In this document: piece after piece, positions 1 to 8,915 of the stretch
Numbering within the stretch: the stretch's first letter is position 1
Layout: each line of letters starts with the position of its first letter
Assembly: GCA_016712525.1 (NCBI GenBank)
Contig: JADJQX010000001.1
Span: 1,860,001 to 1,924,000 of the forward strand
Source of the DNA: Myxococcales bacterium
GTDB taxonomy: Bacteria > Myxococcota_A > Polyangia > Polyangiales > Polyangiaceae
Reading direction: 5' to 3'
Length of the DNA: 64,000 nt
Notes under the pieces: model-generated
Told to the model about the DNA's origin: nothing
What the model saw: the letters and a program-made list of their open reading frames with translations, nothing else
Databases searched by the model: none
Program-made: the position numbers and the translations under genes

Positions 1-143
1 GACGGGGTGGGGCGGACGAAGGGCCGTGGGGCGTCGCCGGCGCTCGCGTCTCCCGCCTGCGTGGCGGGCTTCGTGCATCCGTAAATGGTGGCCACCGCGA
101 TGGCCACGACCCCCGCCACGACGCCCCCTCGCGACTCCCTCAT
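1..143 (-). CDS. Partial lipoprotein N-terminus (runs off left edge)
   Basis: Reading leftwards from an ATG at 143, the frame stays open to the window edge (47 codons). The start MRESRGGVVAGVV, a hydrophobic stretch and the lipobox TIYGC give a classic lipoprotein signal peptide with the modified Cys near residue 23. It is followed by an Ala/Asp/Gly/Pro-rich linker of the kind seen in other lipoproteins of this window. The mature domain lies outside the window, so no function can be assigned. Confidence 0.6.
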   Translation of the reverse strand, partial: MRESRGGVVAGVVAIAVATIYGCTKPATQAGDASAGDAPRPFVRPTP

Positions 144-170
144 GACTGGACCGTAGCAGACGCGGGAGGT

Positions 171-1628
171 TCAGCGCGGGGTCGCGGGGGTCCAGTTCTG
201 GCTCGTGTCGCCGGCGAGGCCCTGGAGCACCATCGCGCGCCCGGTCGCGGGCACCGTCACCACGCGGTTCGGCCCGGGCTCCCACTCGATCGCGCCCGAG
301 GCCTTCTTGACGATGAACTTGTACTCTACACGTGCCCCGGCCGTCAGATCGGTGGGGGCGGCCCAGTTCGGGAAGAGGTCTTGTGCGGTCTCGGCGCGCA
401 CGCTCTTCGCGGTGTCCCAGGCTCCGAGGCGCGGGTCGGAGCCCACGACGCGCACCTCGTCGCCGAGGCTCGTTTTGTCGTTCACCACGTGGAAGACCAC
501 GGGCGAGAGCGGGCGCTTCAGGGTGGCGTCGTCGCCGGTCGTGTCGCGAGCGGCGTAATACGAGAGGAGGTCGGCGAAGTTTTGCCGGAATTTGCGCGTG
601 AGCTCGGGGCGGTCGTCGATGACGAGCAGATCTTCGTCGCTCTGCTGGGTGCCGTTTTTGGTCCAGTTCGAGGCGCCCGTGAGCACGCGTTTGTCGTCGA
701 TCACGGCGTACTTGTGGTGCATCGCGGAGTAGAGCCCGAGCTTGTTCGCGGCCCGCACGACGAGCCCTCCGGCCGCCTCGAGGGCCTCGTCCCCGCGCGA
801 GAGCCCCGCCTGCTTCTTCTCGGCCACGAGCCTCACTCGAACGCCGCGCCGCTGCGCGCGCACCGCCGCGTCCATGACGTTCGGCATGGTGTACGTGTAC
901 ATCGCGATGTCGACCGAGGTCTTCGCCCCGTCGATCGCGCGCACGATCACGGGATCGAGCTTCTCCTCGGGGGAGAAGTGCAGCTCGAGGCCCGGAAGCA
1001 CCACGCCCCCGTCGACCGTCTTGGGCTTCTCGCCGATCACCTCGAGGATCTGATCGCGGTATTTTTTGGCCACCTCGGGCTCGCGGAAGACGACCATGTT
1101 CTCGTCGTTTACGAGGGCCGCGGTCTCGTTCCAGTTGAACGAGCCGGTGAGCGTCGTCGTGCCGTCGATCACGGCGGCCTTCAGGTGCATGAGCGAAGTC
1201 GAGCCCGGCGGAGACACACGCACGATCTTGATACCCGCGGCCTCGATGGCGTCGTCGCCGATGTTGTAGGGCTGCTTCGCGTTGTCCTGATCGACCGCGA
1301 CCTTCACCGTGACGCCGCGCCGCGAGAGCTCGACGAGCTTGGCGATGACCTTCTCGCGGCGAATGTTGTAGTGCGCGATGACCACCTCGCTCCGGGCCGT
1401 GTCGAGCAGGCAGAGCACCTCGTCCTCGGGGCGATCGAAGGGCGCGAAGTAGACCTGAGGCCTGCCGGGCGCGACCGTCGTAGGCGCCTCGCACTTTCCG
1501 GTGAGGGACTCCTCCGAAGACTCGGCCTCGTCGCCTTGGGCCTCGGCCGTGCACCCCAGCGGACCTGCCGCCGCGAGACACAAGAGGGCGAAGGGGGCCA
1601 CGAAGGCGAGACGAGCGAGCTTCGGCAT
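171..1628 (-). CDS. PLD-like lipoprotein with C-terminal CBM20-type domain
   Basis: This 485-residue protein starts with a signal peptide and a lipobox (GPLGC, Cys near 26), so it is probably anchored in the envelope or exported. Two phospholipase-D HxKxxxxD motifs are visible: HLKAAVID followed by LTGSFNWNE near residue 147, and HHKYAVID followed by LTGASNWTKNG near residue 308. Together they form the two halves of one PLD active site. Such enzymes cleave or transfer phosphodiester bonds in lipids or nucleic acids. The last 110 residues (LGDEVRVVGSDPRLGAWD ... VEYKFIVK ... WEPGPNR) look like a CBM20 starch-binding fold. That combination is unusual and suggests binding to a polysaccharide while acting on a phosphodiester. 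The substrate cannot be told from sequence. Confidence 0.85.
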   Translation of the reverse strand: MPKLARLAFVAPFALLCLAAAGPLGCTAEAQGDEAESSEESLTGKCEAPTTVAPGRPQVYFAPFDRPEDEVLCLLDTARSEVVIAHYNIRREKVIAKLVELSRRGVTVKVAVDQDNAKQPYNIGDDAIEAAGIKIVRVSPPGSTSLMHLKAAVIDGTTTLTGSFNWNETAALVNDENMVVFREPEVAKKYRDQILEVIGEKPKTVDGGVVLPGLELHFSPEEKLDPVIVRAIDGAKTSVDIAMYTYTMPNVMDAAVRAQRRGVRVRLVAEKKQAGLSRGDEALEAAGGLVVRAANKLGLYSAMHHKYAVIDDKRVLTGASNWTKNGTQQSDEDLLVIDDRPELTRKFRQNFADLLSYYAARDTTGDDATLKRPLSPVVFHVVNDKTSLGDEVRVVGSDPRLGAWDTAKSVRAETAQDLFPNWAAPTDLTAGARVEYKFIVKKASGAIEWEPGPNRVVTVPATGRAMVLQGLAGDTSQNWTPATPR

Positions 1629-1745
1629 CGTGCCTTTGTGGCACGTTCACCTACCTTTGTCGAGGCGAGCCGGGCGAAAATGGCGCGAGGATCACCTGGA
1701 AAAACCAGGGATCTGACAAAAACGTCACGCGTAGCTGCGTTCCGG

Positions 1746-2579
1746 TCAGCGGGGGCAGGTCGCGATGGTCACGTCGTCGACGTAGAAGCCCGGCGCCTGC
1801 ACTCGGCCCGAGGACGCCGAGAACAGGAAGGTGCGGTACGTGCGGGACGGGTCGGTGTCCGTCGTGGTGCGCGTGACCGTGGTGGTCGGGCTCCCGCTCT
1901 CGAGGAGCACGGGGCCGTTCCGGCTCGTCAGGGTCGTGACGTAGGTGCCTCGCGACCTTCGAACACGCACGTCGACGGCGAGCTCTCCGTCGGTCGTGAC
2001 CTCGGCGAGCGTGCCGAGGTCGTTCCGGACGTTGTTGTCTCGGATCTCGTTCTCGGAGAAGGCGCGCGGGGGGTCGTACACGTCGAGGATGACGCCGCGC
2101 CCGCGCTGCCCGCGGGGATCGTCGGTCATGCCGAGCGCGCGGCCCGCTTGGATTTCGAATGGGCCTTGGAGGGGGAGCTCGAGCCAGCTCACGGCGAACC
2201 CGTCGGCGCGCGAGCCGATGGGCCCGAGCGACCCCGTGTGCACGGTGAACGCGACCTCGAAATCGACGAGGGGCGACGAGGCCGTGAAATAGGCCGCGCC
2301 GCGGCCGTCCCGGTCGTCGCGGCGAACGAGCGTCAGGCGGTCCCCCTCGGCCCGCGTGTCGCGGCCGATCGTGTCGAGATCCCCTTCGTCGTCCGAGAAC
2401 GACTCGTTCAGCAGCGTGGTGCACGGGGGGAGTGGAGTCGCGGCGTCGGGCGCGCGTGCGTCGAGGGGCGTGGCCGCGTCGCTCGAGGAGATCGACGACT
2501 CTTCGATCGCGAGGGAGAGCCCGCAGGCCGAGGCGACGAGCGTGAGCCCTAGGGCGGTGGCGACGGAGAGTGGCTTCAT
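1746..2579 (-). CDS. Secreted lipoprotein with L-type lectin-like fold
   Basis: I chose the ATG at 2579 (MKPLSVATALGLTLVASACG) because it gives a clean lipoprotein signal peptide with lipobox ASAC, leaving 277 residues. After a short Asp/Ala/Pro linker comes a beta-rich domain with GRGAAYF, DFEVAFTVHTG, RADGFAVSWLEL and FYVDDVTIATC. This pattern (an edge strand followed by DGFAxxW) resembles bacterial legume-lectin-like or concanavalin-type domains that bind sugars. No catalytic residues are evident. It is divergent from the catalase-fold gene at 2731. Sugar binding is inferred from fold-like motifs only. Confidence 0.65.
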   Translation of the reverse strand: MKPLSVATALGLTLVASACGLSLAIEESSISSSDAATPLDARAPDAATPLPPCTTLLNESFSDDEGDLDTIGRDTRAEGDRLTLVRRDDRDGRGAAYFTASSPLVDFEVAFTVHTGSLGPIGSRADGFAVSWLELPLQGPFEIQAGRALGMTDDPRGQRGRGVILDVYDPPRAFSENEIRDNNVRNDLGTLAEVTTDGELAVDVRVRRSRGTYVTTLTSRNGPVLLESGSPTTTVTRTTTDTDPSRTYRTFLFSASSGRVQAPGFYVDDVTIATCPR

Positions 2580-2730
2580 GCGATGGTCCTCGCGCCCCCG
2601 AGAAGGCCGAGCGCGCTCGACCCACGAACCTCTACGGTAGCAGCCTTTCGGGTGCGTGGAGGTAGGCCGCCATTTGGCGGATGGCTCGGACCCTGTCTCC
2701 CTCGTACATCGACCCACAACGGAGGTCGTG

Positions 2731-4026
2731 ATGTCGAATACCCGCTGGTTCGTGCCCCTTTCGGTCCTGTTTGCTCTCGCCGCGTGCTCGGCCGCGGTGG
2801 AGGAGCCCGACACGAGCGAAGAGAGCCAAGACGCGATCTCGGTGAACAACCTCTATCGGCTCGTGCGCGGCAACGTCGATCGGTCGCGCCCGGACCCGGC
2901 GAACCCCTGGGCCCAGCGCGATCTTGCCCTCGGCGAAGAGAACCGCCTCCCGGGCGAGGACGAGGAGCTCGCCAGCATCGCCCGCCTCGTGAACCGCTTC
3001 CAAGATCACGCGAAGAAAGAGTCGGGGGCGAAGGAGCTCGCGCGCGCCTTCCACGCGAAGTCGCACGCCTGCACGCGTGGGTCGCTCCGCATCGATCCGC
3101 AGGAGCTCCCCGAGGGCGCGCGTGTCGGGCTCTTCGCGCGCGCGGCCGAGTACCCGACGTGGGTGCGTTTCTCGAACGGGGTGGGCCAAAGGCAGTCGGA
3201 CAAGAAGCTCGACATGCGCGGATTCGCCATCAAAATCATGGGAGTACCGGGGAACCGCATCGTCACCGTACCGGGCGACGAGTCGGCCACGACGCAGGAC
3301 TTTTTGCTCGCGAACCAAGACGTCGGGCCCGCCTCGGACGTGCGCCACATGATGGCGTTCGGCGAGGCCATGATGGGCGCGAACGACAGCTCCACCATCC
3401 TCGGGAAGATCGACAACCTCGTGCAGGCGGGGTCGTTCCTCACGCGCGACGAGAACGTGCGCATCGTCGATTTTCTCGCGAACCGCGTCCTCGACAAGAC
3501 GAAGAAGGTCGGGAGCCTGCTCGGCGACACGTACTCCACGGGCGCGCCGAACGCGCTCGGCCTCGAGGCTGGAGACACCGCGAAGGCCCGTGCGAAGGGG
3601 GCGTTCAAGCTCGTGGTGAAGACGGGTGTGCTCGAGGGCTCGCGCTGCGCGCCGGTCGTGATCGAGCCGAACACCAAGGACCCCGAGTTTCTCCGAAAGG
3701 ACCTCGCGGCTCGCTTCGCGCAGAGGACCGTGTGCGCCGACGTGTTCGTGCAGATGCAAGAGGACCCTCGCGCCCAGCCCATCGAGGACGTGTCGGTCCC
3801 TTGGACCAGCAAGCTCACCAAGGTCGGGCGCATCACGTTCGAGCCGCGAAACCTCGACGCCCCCGCCGTGGCCGCGGATCGCGAGCGCTGCGACGACTTC
3901 TCGTTCCGTCCTTGGCACACGATCGACGTGCACCGCCCGCTCGGCAACGTGATGCGCGCGCGCCGCGTCGCGCTCCCTTCGAGCGCCAACTACCGCGACG
4001 CGATCCGCGCCGAGCCCACACCTTGA
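2731..4026 (+). CDS. Catalase-fold (catalase-like) lipoprotein
   Basis: The ATG at 2731 sits 5 nt after a GGAGG (2721-2725) and begins a lipoprotein signal peptide (MSNTRWFVPLSVLFALAAC), giving 431 residues. The core shows the arrangement of the catalase-like family: FHAKSHACTRGSLRI near residue 110, then YPTWVRFSNG, then DMRGFAIKIMGVPG, then QDFLLANQD, and later EFLRKDLAARFAQRTVCADVFVQ and PWHTIDVHRPLGN. These are the divergent heme-peroxidase-like catalase homologues that usually keep the fold but are shorter than true catalases. Enzymatic catalase activity is not assured. The lipobox suggests an envelope location. Confidence 0.8.
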   Translation: MSNTRWFVPLSVLFALAACSAAVEEPDTSEESQDAISVNNLYRLVRGNVDRSRPDPANPWAQRDLALGEENRLPGEDEELASIARLVNRFQDHAKKESGAKELARAFHAKSHACTRGSLRIDPQELPEGARVGLFARAAEYPTWVRFSNGVGQRQSDKKLDMRGFAIKIMGVPGNRIVTVPGDESATTQDFLLANQDVGPASDVRHMMAFGEAMMGANDSSTILGKIDNLVQAGSFLTRDENVRIVDFLANRVLDKTKKVGSLLGDTYSTGAPNALGLEAGDTAKARAKGAFKLVVKTGVLEGSRCAPVVIEPNTKDPEFLRKDLAARFAQRTVCADVFVQMQEDPRAQPIEDVSVPWTSKLTKVGRITFEPRNLDAPAVAADRERCDDFSFRPWHTIDVHRPLGNVMRARRVALPSSANYRDAIRAEPTP

Positions 4027-4062
4027 GCTGCGTTCGCTATCTCACGTAGGCTCGAGGTGCGC

Positions 4063-5622
4063 ATGAGCCAGGACAAGAACGACACCACGGAGAGCGGAGC
4101 TCGCGAAGGGCTCCTCTCGGCGCTCTCGGCGCTCGGCTTGGCCATCGACATGGCCAACGGCTCTCCCGAGACCACCGCGCTCCGTGGCACGTGGGTCGCC
4201 GTCGTGGCCGCCGAGGAGCTCGGGCTCTCGAGCCAAGAGCGCGCGGAGGCCGTGCTCGGTGCGCTCTTTCGCTACCTCGGGTGCACCTCGTACGCACACG
4301 AAGAGGCGCGCTCCCTCGGAGACGAGCACGTCGCGGCCCGCGTGCTCGCGCCGCTCGACAAGCTCGATCGCGGCCCGATCGCCAAGGCGGTGCTCCAAGA
4401 TCTCCCCGGGGACGCGTTCGAGCGCGCGATGCGCGCGGCCAAGCTCATGGCCGAGGGGGCGGCGTTCACCGCGGGCTACGAGAGGAGCCACTGCGAGGGC
4501 GCGATGTTGCTCGCTTCGCGCCTCGGCGCCGGGCCCGGCGTGCTCTCGGTCCTCGCGGCCCTCCACGAGCGATGGGACGGAGAGGGCGGCCCCGCGAAGC
4601 TCTCGGGCAGCGCGATCCCGGTCGCCGCGCGTGTCGTGCACCTCGCGCGCGAAGCGACGGTCCACTTTCTCTTGCGCGGCGAAGAGCCGGGGGTCGTGCG
4701 CTGCCTCGAGCGCCGCGCGAAGGGCCAGCTCGATCCCGAGATGTGCCGCGCGCTCGCCTCGAGCCCTCGGTTCTTGGGCGCGTTCCGCGAGGGCCCGCTC
4801 TGGGAGAACGTGCAGGGCGCCATCGATCGTGCGCTCGACGCCGGCTGCGAGAGGGTGCCCACGAAAGACGACGTGATCGAGGTCATGGGCGACTTCGCCG
4901 ATCAGAAGTGCCCTATTTTTCTCGGGCATTCACGCCGTGTGGCCGCGCTCGCTCAAGGGGCGGCCTTGCGCCTACGGCTCGACCCGCTGCGCTCGCGCTG
5001 CCTCGTTCGCGCCGCGTGGCTCCACGACGTGGGGCGTGTCGGAGTGCCGAATCGTGTGCTCGGGACGCGTGGTCCGCTCGGGCCTATCGAGTGGGAGAAG
5101 GTGCGTCTTCATCCGTACGTGGGGGAGCGCATCGCGCAGCACCTCGACCCGGGCGTGGCGCGGATCGTGGGCGCGCACCACGAGCGCCTCGATGGCTCGG
5201 GGTATCCGAAAGGAGAGCGCCCGGACCTCATGGCCTCGGTGCTCGCCGCGGCCGACGTGCTCGCCGCGAGCGGAGAAGATCGCCCGCACCGACCTCGCTT
5301 CGACGTGGCCGCGAGGCACGCGCTCCTCACCGAAGATGCGCGCGCCGGGAGGCTCCCGCAAGAGGCCGTCGAGGCCGTGCTCGCCGCCGACGGCGCCGAC
5401 GTGGACGTACCCCGCCCGAGCCGCTCCCCCGAGCTGTCGTCACGGGAGCGCGAGGTGATCTCGCTCGTCGCCCGTGGCCTCTCGAACAAAGAGATCGCCC
5501 AGGCGCTCGGCATCTCCGCGCGCACCGTGCAGAGCCACACCATCCACGCGTACGACAAGCTCGAGGTGCGCACGCGCGCCGGCGCCGCCCTCCGCGCCTC
5601 CGAGCTCGGCCTCCTGAGCTGA
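4063..5622 (+). CDS. HD-GYP domain protein with LuxR-type DNA-binding tail
   Basis: I use the ATG at 4063; a GTG two codons upstream is possible. The 519-residue protein has an HD-type N-terminal half without clear catalytic motifs, then an HD-GYP core with AAWLHDVGRVGVPNRVL and HHERLDGSGYPKGERP near residues 325-390, the signature of cyclic-di-GMP phosphodiesterases. The C-terminus (LSSREREVISLVARGLSNKEIAQ ... ISARTVQSHTIHAYDKL) is a LuxR-type helix-turn-helix. It is therefore probably a transcription factor that binds or hydrolyses cyclic-di-GMP. It stands alone between the catalase-like gene and a repeat tract, so its target is unknown. Confidence 0.85.
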   Translation: MSQDKNDTTESGAREGLLSALSALGLAIDMANGSPETTALRGTWVAVVAAEELGLSSQERAEAVLGALFRYLGCTSYAHEEARSLGDEHVAARVLAPLDKLDRGPIAKAVLQDLPGDAFERAMRAAKLMAEGAAFTAGYERSHCEGAMLLASRLGAGPGVLSVLAALHERWDGEGGPAKLSGSAIPVAARVVHLAREATVHFLLRGEEPGVVRCLERRAKGQLDPEMCRALASSPRFLGAFREGPLWENVQGAIDRALDAGCERVPTKDDVIEVMGDFADQKCPIFLGHSRRVAALAQGAALRLRLDPLRSRCLVRAAWLHDVGRVGVPNRVLGTRGPLGPIEWEKVRLHPYVGERIAQHLDPGVARIVGAHHERLDGSGYPKGERPDLMASVLAAADVLAASGEDRPHRPRFDVAARHALLTEDARAGRLPQEAVEAVLAADGADVDVPRPSRSPELSSREREVISLVARGLSNKEIAQALGISARTVQSHTIHAYDKLEVRTRAGAALRASELGLLS

Positions 5623-5639
5623 GCCCCGCTGGTACGTCA

Positions 5640-5960
5640 GGGGAGGCGGTGCACAGAGCTGGGCGCGTGGGGCGTGGTCCTGGGCGGCTCCGTCGTAGGG
5701 CTGGGCCGGTGCGGCGCACGCCTGGGCGACTCGGGCGTGGTGCTGGGCCGGTGGCGCATGGTGCTGGGCGGCTCCGTCGTAGGGCTGGGCCGGTGCGGCG
5801 TACGCCTGGGCGGCTCGGGCGTAGGGCTGGGCGGCTCGGGCGTAGGGCTGGGCGGCTCGGGCGTAGGGCTGGGCGGCTCGGGCGTGGTGCCGGGCACGTG
5901 CGGCACATGCCTGCGCGACTCGGGCGTAGGGCTGGGCGCCTTGCGCATGCCGCTGGGCGC
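5640..5960. repeat. 21-bp minisatellite, cluster A
   Basis: This tract consists of degenerate 21-bp units whose core is GTAGGGCTGGGCGGCTCGGGC. Four near-perfect tandem copies lie around 5808-5888, with drifting copies either side. Because 21 is a multiple of three, several frames stay open across it and give Gly/Leu- or Pro/Thr-rich pseudo-proteins that I do not call as genes. The rest of the 5623-6147 gap holds nothing else I recognise. Confidence 0.8.
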
Positions 5961-6147
5961 TCTCGGCAGGTGGCTGCGCGATGTGCCGGGACGTTCGGGC
6001 GTGGAGTCGGCGGCACCGTGACCGAGGCGCTCTCGAGGCGTGTGCCAACGTGCGCCGAGATCGTGGCCCCTCCGCCGAAAGCACTCGTAGTTTCCGTGGG
6101 TTGCGGCGGGTCGTCGTTTCGGCATGAGGGCTGCAAAACGGGGAAGC

Positions 6148-6537
6148 ATGAACCATCACCCCGCCAAGCTCGTCGCCGCGTTCGTCCTCTCGTCGCTGCT
6201 CGCTGCCTGCGGAGGTCGCGTCGAGCCCTGCCCCGAGGGGTCGTGCAGCCCGAGCCCCTCTCCGACGGACACTCCCACCGCGCTCCCCACCTCGTCGCCG
6301 CCCGATCTGCCCACCGCATCGCCTGCGCCCACGCCGCTCCCCGCTCCGTCGCCGTCGAGCGATCCCGATGCCGACCCCGACTGCCCCGGCCCCTACATGG
6401 GGCGCGCCCCCGACGGACGCTGCGTGTGGTCGTGCAGCGAAGGCACCCAGCCCGCCAACGACGCGAACGTGTGCGTGTGCCAGCCGGGCCTGCGCGAGGT
6501 CGGTCGAGACGAGTTTGGCCGGCGCGTGTGCCGGTGA
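6148..6537 (+). CDS. Small lipoprotein with Pro/Ser/Thr linker and Cys-rich tail
   Basis: The ATG at 6148 follows a GGGAAG and begins MNHHPAKLVAAFVLSSLLAACGG, a lipoprotein signal with lipobox LAAC. The 129-residue product then has a long Pro/Ser/Thr linker (residues 35-75) and a short Cys-rich module (CPGPYMGRAPDGRC, CSEGTQP, CVCQPGLREVG) resembling small EGF-like or adhesive modules. The function is not recognised. It is probably a surface-exposed lipoprotein. Confidence 0.65.
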   Translation: MNHHPAKLVAAFVLSSLLAACGGRVEPCPEGSCSPSPSPTDTPTALPTSSPPDLPTASPAPTPLPAPSPSSDPDADPDCPGPYMGRAPDGRCVWSCSEGTQPANDANVCVCQPGLREVGRDEFGRRVCR

Positions 6538-6553
6538 GCGCGAGCGCTCGGAC

Positions 6554-8059
6554 TTAGCGCTTCTTCTCGAACGCGGCGTCGATGGCGTTCGTGAGGGTGT
6601 CGAGCACCTTGCGACGGGCGAAGTGTTTGTCGTTCGCCTCGACGATGGTCCACGGGGCGAACGACGTGCTCGTGCGGTCGATCATGTCGGAGGCCGCGAG
6701 CTCGTAGTCGTCCCATTTGTCGCGGTTTCGCCAGTCTTCGGCGGTGATCTTGAACTTCTTGAAGCGCGTCTCTTCGCGCTCCTTGAAGCGCCGGAGCTGC
6801 TCTTCTTTGGTGATGGCGAGCCAGAGCTTCACCACGATCGCGCCGTGCTCCACGAGCTGCCGCTCGAAGTCGTTGATCTCGGCGTAGGCGCGCATCCACG
6901 CGTCGGTCGTGCAGAAGCCCTCGACGCGCTCGACGAGCACGCGGCCGTACCACGAGCGGTCGTAGATGGTGAATCGCCCGCGGGGAGGGAGATGCCTCCA
7001 GAAGCGCCAGAGGTACGGCTGCGCGCGCTCCTCTTCGGTCGGCGCGGCGATCGGGATGACTCGGTATTGGCGCGCGTCGAGCGCCTGCGTGACACGACGA
7101 ATGGCGCCGCCCTTGCCCGCGGCGTCGCTCCCTTCGAGCACGACGACCACCTGACGTTCCTTCATGGCGTCGCTTCGGCTGAGCGTGTTGAGGCGGGCGA
7201 GCTGCTTCGGGAGGCCCTTCTCGAACTTCTCCTTCGAGAGGCGTTTTCCCGCGTAGTCGAGCGTCTGGAGGATGCGGACCCCGTCGACCGAGGGGACGAG
7301 CGGCGGCGCCTTGGTGACGGCGCGGGTCGGCGCCTTCTTTTGCTTCTTGGCGTCGAGGCGCTCGCGGAGGGCGGTGAGGATCTGCGTGGCGACGGTGAGC
7401 GCGCGGTAGTTCGGGCACGAGCCCTCGACCACGAGCCACGGGGCCTCTCCGGTGCTCGTCTGGCGGAGCACCCGCTCCGAGACCTTGGCGAACTTGTCGT
7501 AGCTCGCGAAGTTCTTCCAGTCGGTCTTGGTGACGCGCCAGCGGGTCTCTTTCTTCTTCGCGAGCTCGGCGAGGCGCTTCTTCTGGGCGGTCTTCGACAG
7601 GTGGAACCACAGCTTGAGGACGAGCGCGCCTTCGTCGGTGAGCATGCGCTCGAAGTGGTTGATGCCGTCGATCGCGGACTCGAGATCCCCGCTCGAGATC
7701 TGGCCACGCACCCGCGAGACGATGGGCGCCGTGTACCAATTTCCGAACAAAATCCCTATTTTCCCCTTGGGGGGCAGCGCCCTCCAGAAGCGCCACATGG
7801 GCGGGCGCTCGCGCTCCTCTTCGGTCGGCGGGCCGAAGGCGTGGTTCTCGATGTGGCGCGTGTCCATCCACTCGTTGAGGAGGTTCACGGTCTCGCCCTT
7901 GCCGGCGCCGTCGACTCCGTTCACCAGCACGACGACGGGGAAGCCCTTGTCGGCGATGAGGGCGTACTGCGCCTCGAGGAGCTCGGCACGCAGCGTGGCC
8001 GCGCGCTTCGCGAAGGTGGCGTCGTCGATCGTGTGACCCAGCTCGGCAGACTCGAACAT
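6554..8059 (-). CDS. pap: Polyphosphate:AMP phosphotransferase (two-domain PPK2 family)
   Basis: The 501-residue protein contains two tandem PPK2 domains, the hallmark of polyphosphate:AMP phosphotransferase, which makes ADP from AMP using polyphosphate. The N-terminal copy has NGVDGAGKGETVNLLNEWMD and PPTEEERERPPMWRFWRALP. The C-terminal copy has LEGSDAAGKGGAIRRV, PPRGRFTIYDRSWYGRVLVE and the lid lysine/arginine run. Walker A loops are intact in both copies, and length and domain order match the family. It acts in the cytoplasm in nucleotide salvage and polyphosphate turnover. The neighbours give no operon partner. Confidence 0.93.
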   Translation of the reverse strand: MFESAELGHTIDDATFAKRAATLRAELLEAQYALIADKGFPVVVLVNGVDGAGKGETVNLLNEWMDTRHIENHAFGPPTEEERERPPMWRFWRALPPKGKIGILFGNWYTAPIVSRVRGQISSGDLESAIDGINHFERMLTDEGALVLKLWFHLSKTAQKKRLAELAKKKETRWRVTKTDWKNFASYDKFAKVSERVLRQTSTGEAPWLVVEGSCPNYRALTVATQILTALRERLDAKKQKKAPTRAVTKAPPLVPSVDGVRILQTLDYAGKRLSKEKFEKGLPKQLARLNTLSRSDAMKERQVVVVLEGSDAAGKGGAIRRVTQALDARQYRVIPIAAPTEEERAQPYLWRFWRHLPPRGRFTIYDRSWYGRVLVERVEGFCTTDAWMRAYAEINDFERQLVEHGAIVVKLWLAITKEEQLRRFKEREETRFKKFKITAEDWRNRDKWDDYELAASDMIDRTSTSFAPWTIVEANDKHFARRKVLDTLTNAIDAAFEKKR

Positions 8060-8124
8060 GGTTCCACCGTATCGCGTCCGTCGTCACCCGTGTGGGGGAC
8101 CTCGAGAGTCCGCTCGAGGCCAAG

Positions 8125-8166
8125 GGCGCGCCGTTTGCGTGTGGGCTCGCGCCATCGCGCGGACCT
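8125..8166. repeat. Dispersed 42-bp repeat, copy 1
   Basis: The segment from GGCGCGCC to GGACCT matches 8873-8915 closely; shared blocks are GGCGCGCC, a TTGCG.GTGGG block, TCGCGCC and GCGGACCT. It lies just upstream of the polyphosphate phosphotransferase start. It may be a regulatory element or a small dispersed repeat. Confidence 0.45.
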
Positions 8167-8189
8167 TGCCGAACGAGCCTTCCAGGCCT

Positions 8190-8798
8190 TCACGGAGCGA
8201 AGGGATCGAACGCGTAGCGAGCGGCGAGAAAGCCACCGAAACCTAGGCCGACGGCGACGAGCAAGACTGCGCTGACGATCGACTGGCGATGAACCCGTGA
8301 GAGCTCGAGCGCGAGGTCGTTCGGCCAGGGGGCGGAGCCGGAGGACATCACCTCGACGAGGCGTTCGACGAGGCGCGCGCCGTCGTTCGCCAGGTAGACG
8401 ATGGAGACGTCGGGCCCGGCCTCGACCTTCGCGACGAGCGTGGCGCGAGGGGCGCCTCGCGCGTCGACCGCGCGCTCGACCCGCACCCCGAGCAGCCGAG
8501 CCCGACCGGCCTTCGTGCGAAGCTCTCCCGCGCCGACATCCACGACGAGTGCCTTGTTCCCAGGGAGCCAAGGCACCACCGCGAGCGCGATGGCGAGGAA
8601 GCCGTACGCCGCCAAAAGCACGTACCCGCCCGTCGCCAGAACGTACCGCCCCGAGAGCTCGATGGCCACGAGGGATGCCGGGACGACGCCCACGCTCGCC
8701 GCGATCAGCAGCGATGGCAGGCGAGCCGGCTCGAGCGCGACGCGTCGCGCCTCGGGGTCGACCACGAGCGTTCGATCGAAGAGCCATGCCGAGGCCAT
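8190..8798 (-). CDS. Hypothetical integral membrane protein
   Basis: The ATG at 8798 is preceded by an excellent AGGAGGTC ribosome site, giving 202 residues. Two hydrophobic helices occur near residues 30-75 (LLIAASVGVVPASLVAIEL and YVLLAAYGFLAIALAVVPWL) and a third near the C-terminus (VSAVLLVAVGLGFGGFLA). Between them lies a soluble beta-rich segment (NKALVVDVGAGELRTKAGRARLLGVRVERAV). This resembles small PH-like or bPH-like membrane proteins in layout, but I see no diagnostic motif. The function is unknown. Confidence 0.65.
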   Translation of the reverse strand: MASAWLFDRTLVVDPEARRVALEPARLPSLLIAASVGVVPASLVAIELSGRYVLATGGYVLLAAYGFLAIALAVVPWLPGNKALVVDVGAGELRTKAGRARLLGVRVERAVDARGAPRATLVAKVEAGPDVSIVYLANDGARLVERLVEVMSSGSAPWPNDLALELSRVHRQSIVSAVLLVAVGLGFGGFLAARYAFDPFAP

Positions 8799-8872
8799 AC
8801 CCGACCTCCTACGCACGCGAGGGTGATGGCCTTCCCTCGACCGGGAACCGCCTCGAGAGCGAACCCTTCGGC

Positions 8873-8915
8873 GGCGCGCCTCTTGCGCGTGGGATCGCGC
8901 CGAGCACGCGGACCT
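8873..8915. repeat. Dispersed 42-bp repeat, copy 2
   Basis: This is the partner of the segment at 8125-8166, in the same orientation. It lies upstream of the membrane-protein gene that starts at 8798, so both copies sit in the 5' region of a minus-strand gene. Confidence 0.45.

Noticed and set aside
381..2552. Long plus-strand ORF of 723 codons
   Set aside because: It lies antisense to two genes with clear signal peptides and motifs; its Arg/His/Val-rich translation is the usual high-GC shadow.
5637..6149. Pro/Thr-rich protein encoded across the 21-bp repeats
   Set aside because: Frames stay open only because the repeat length is a multiple of three; no ribosome site and no conserved sequence outside the repeats.
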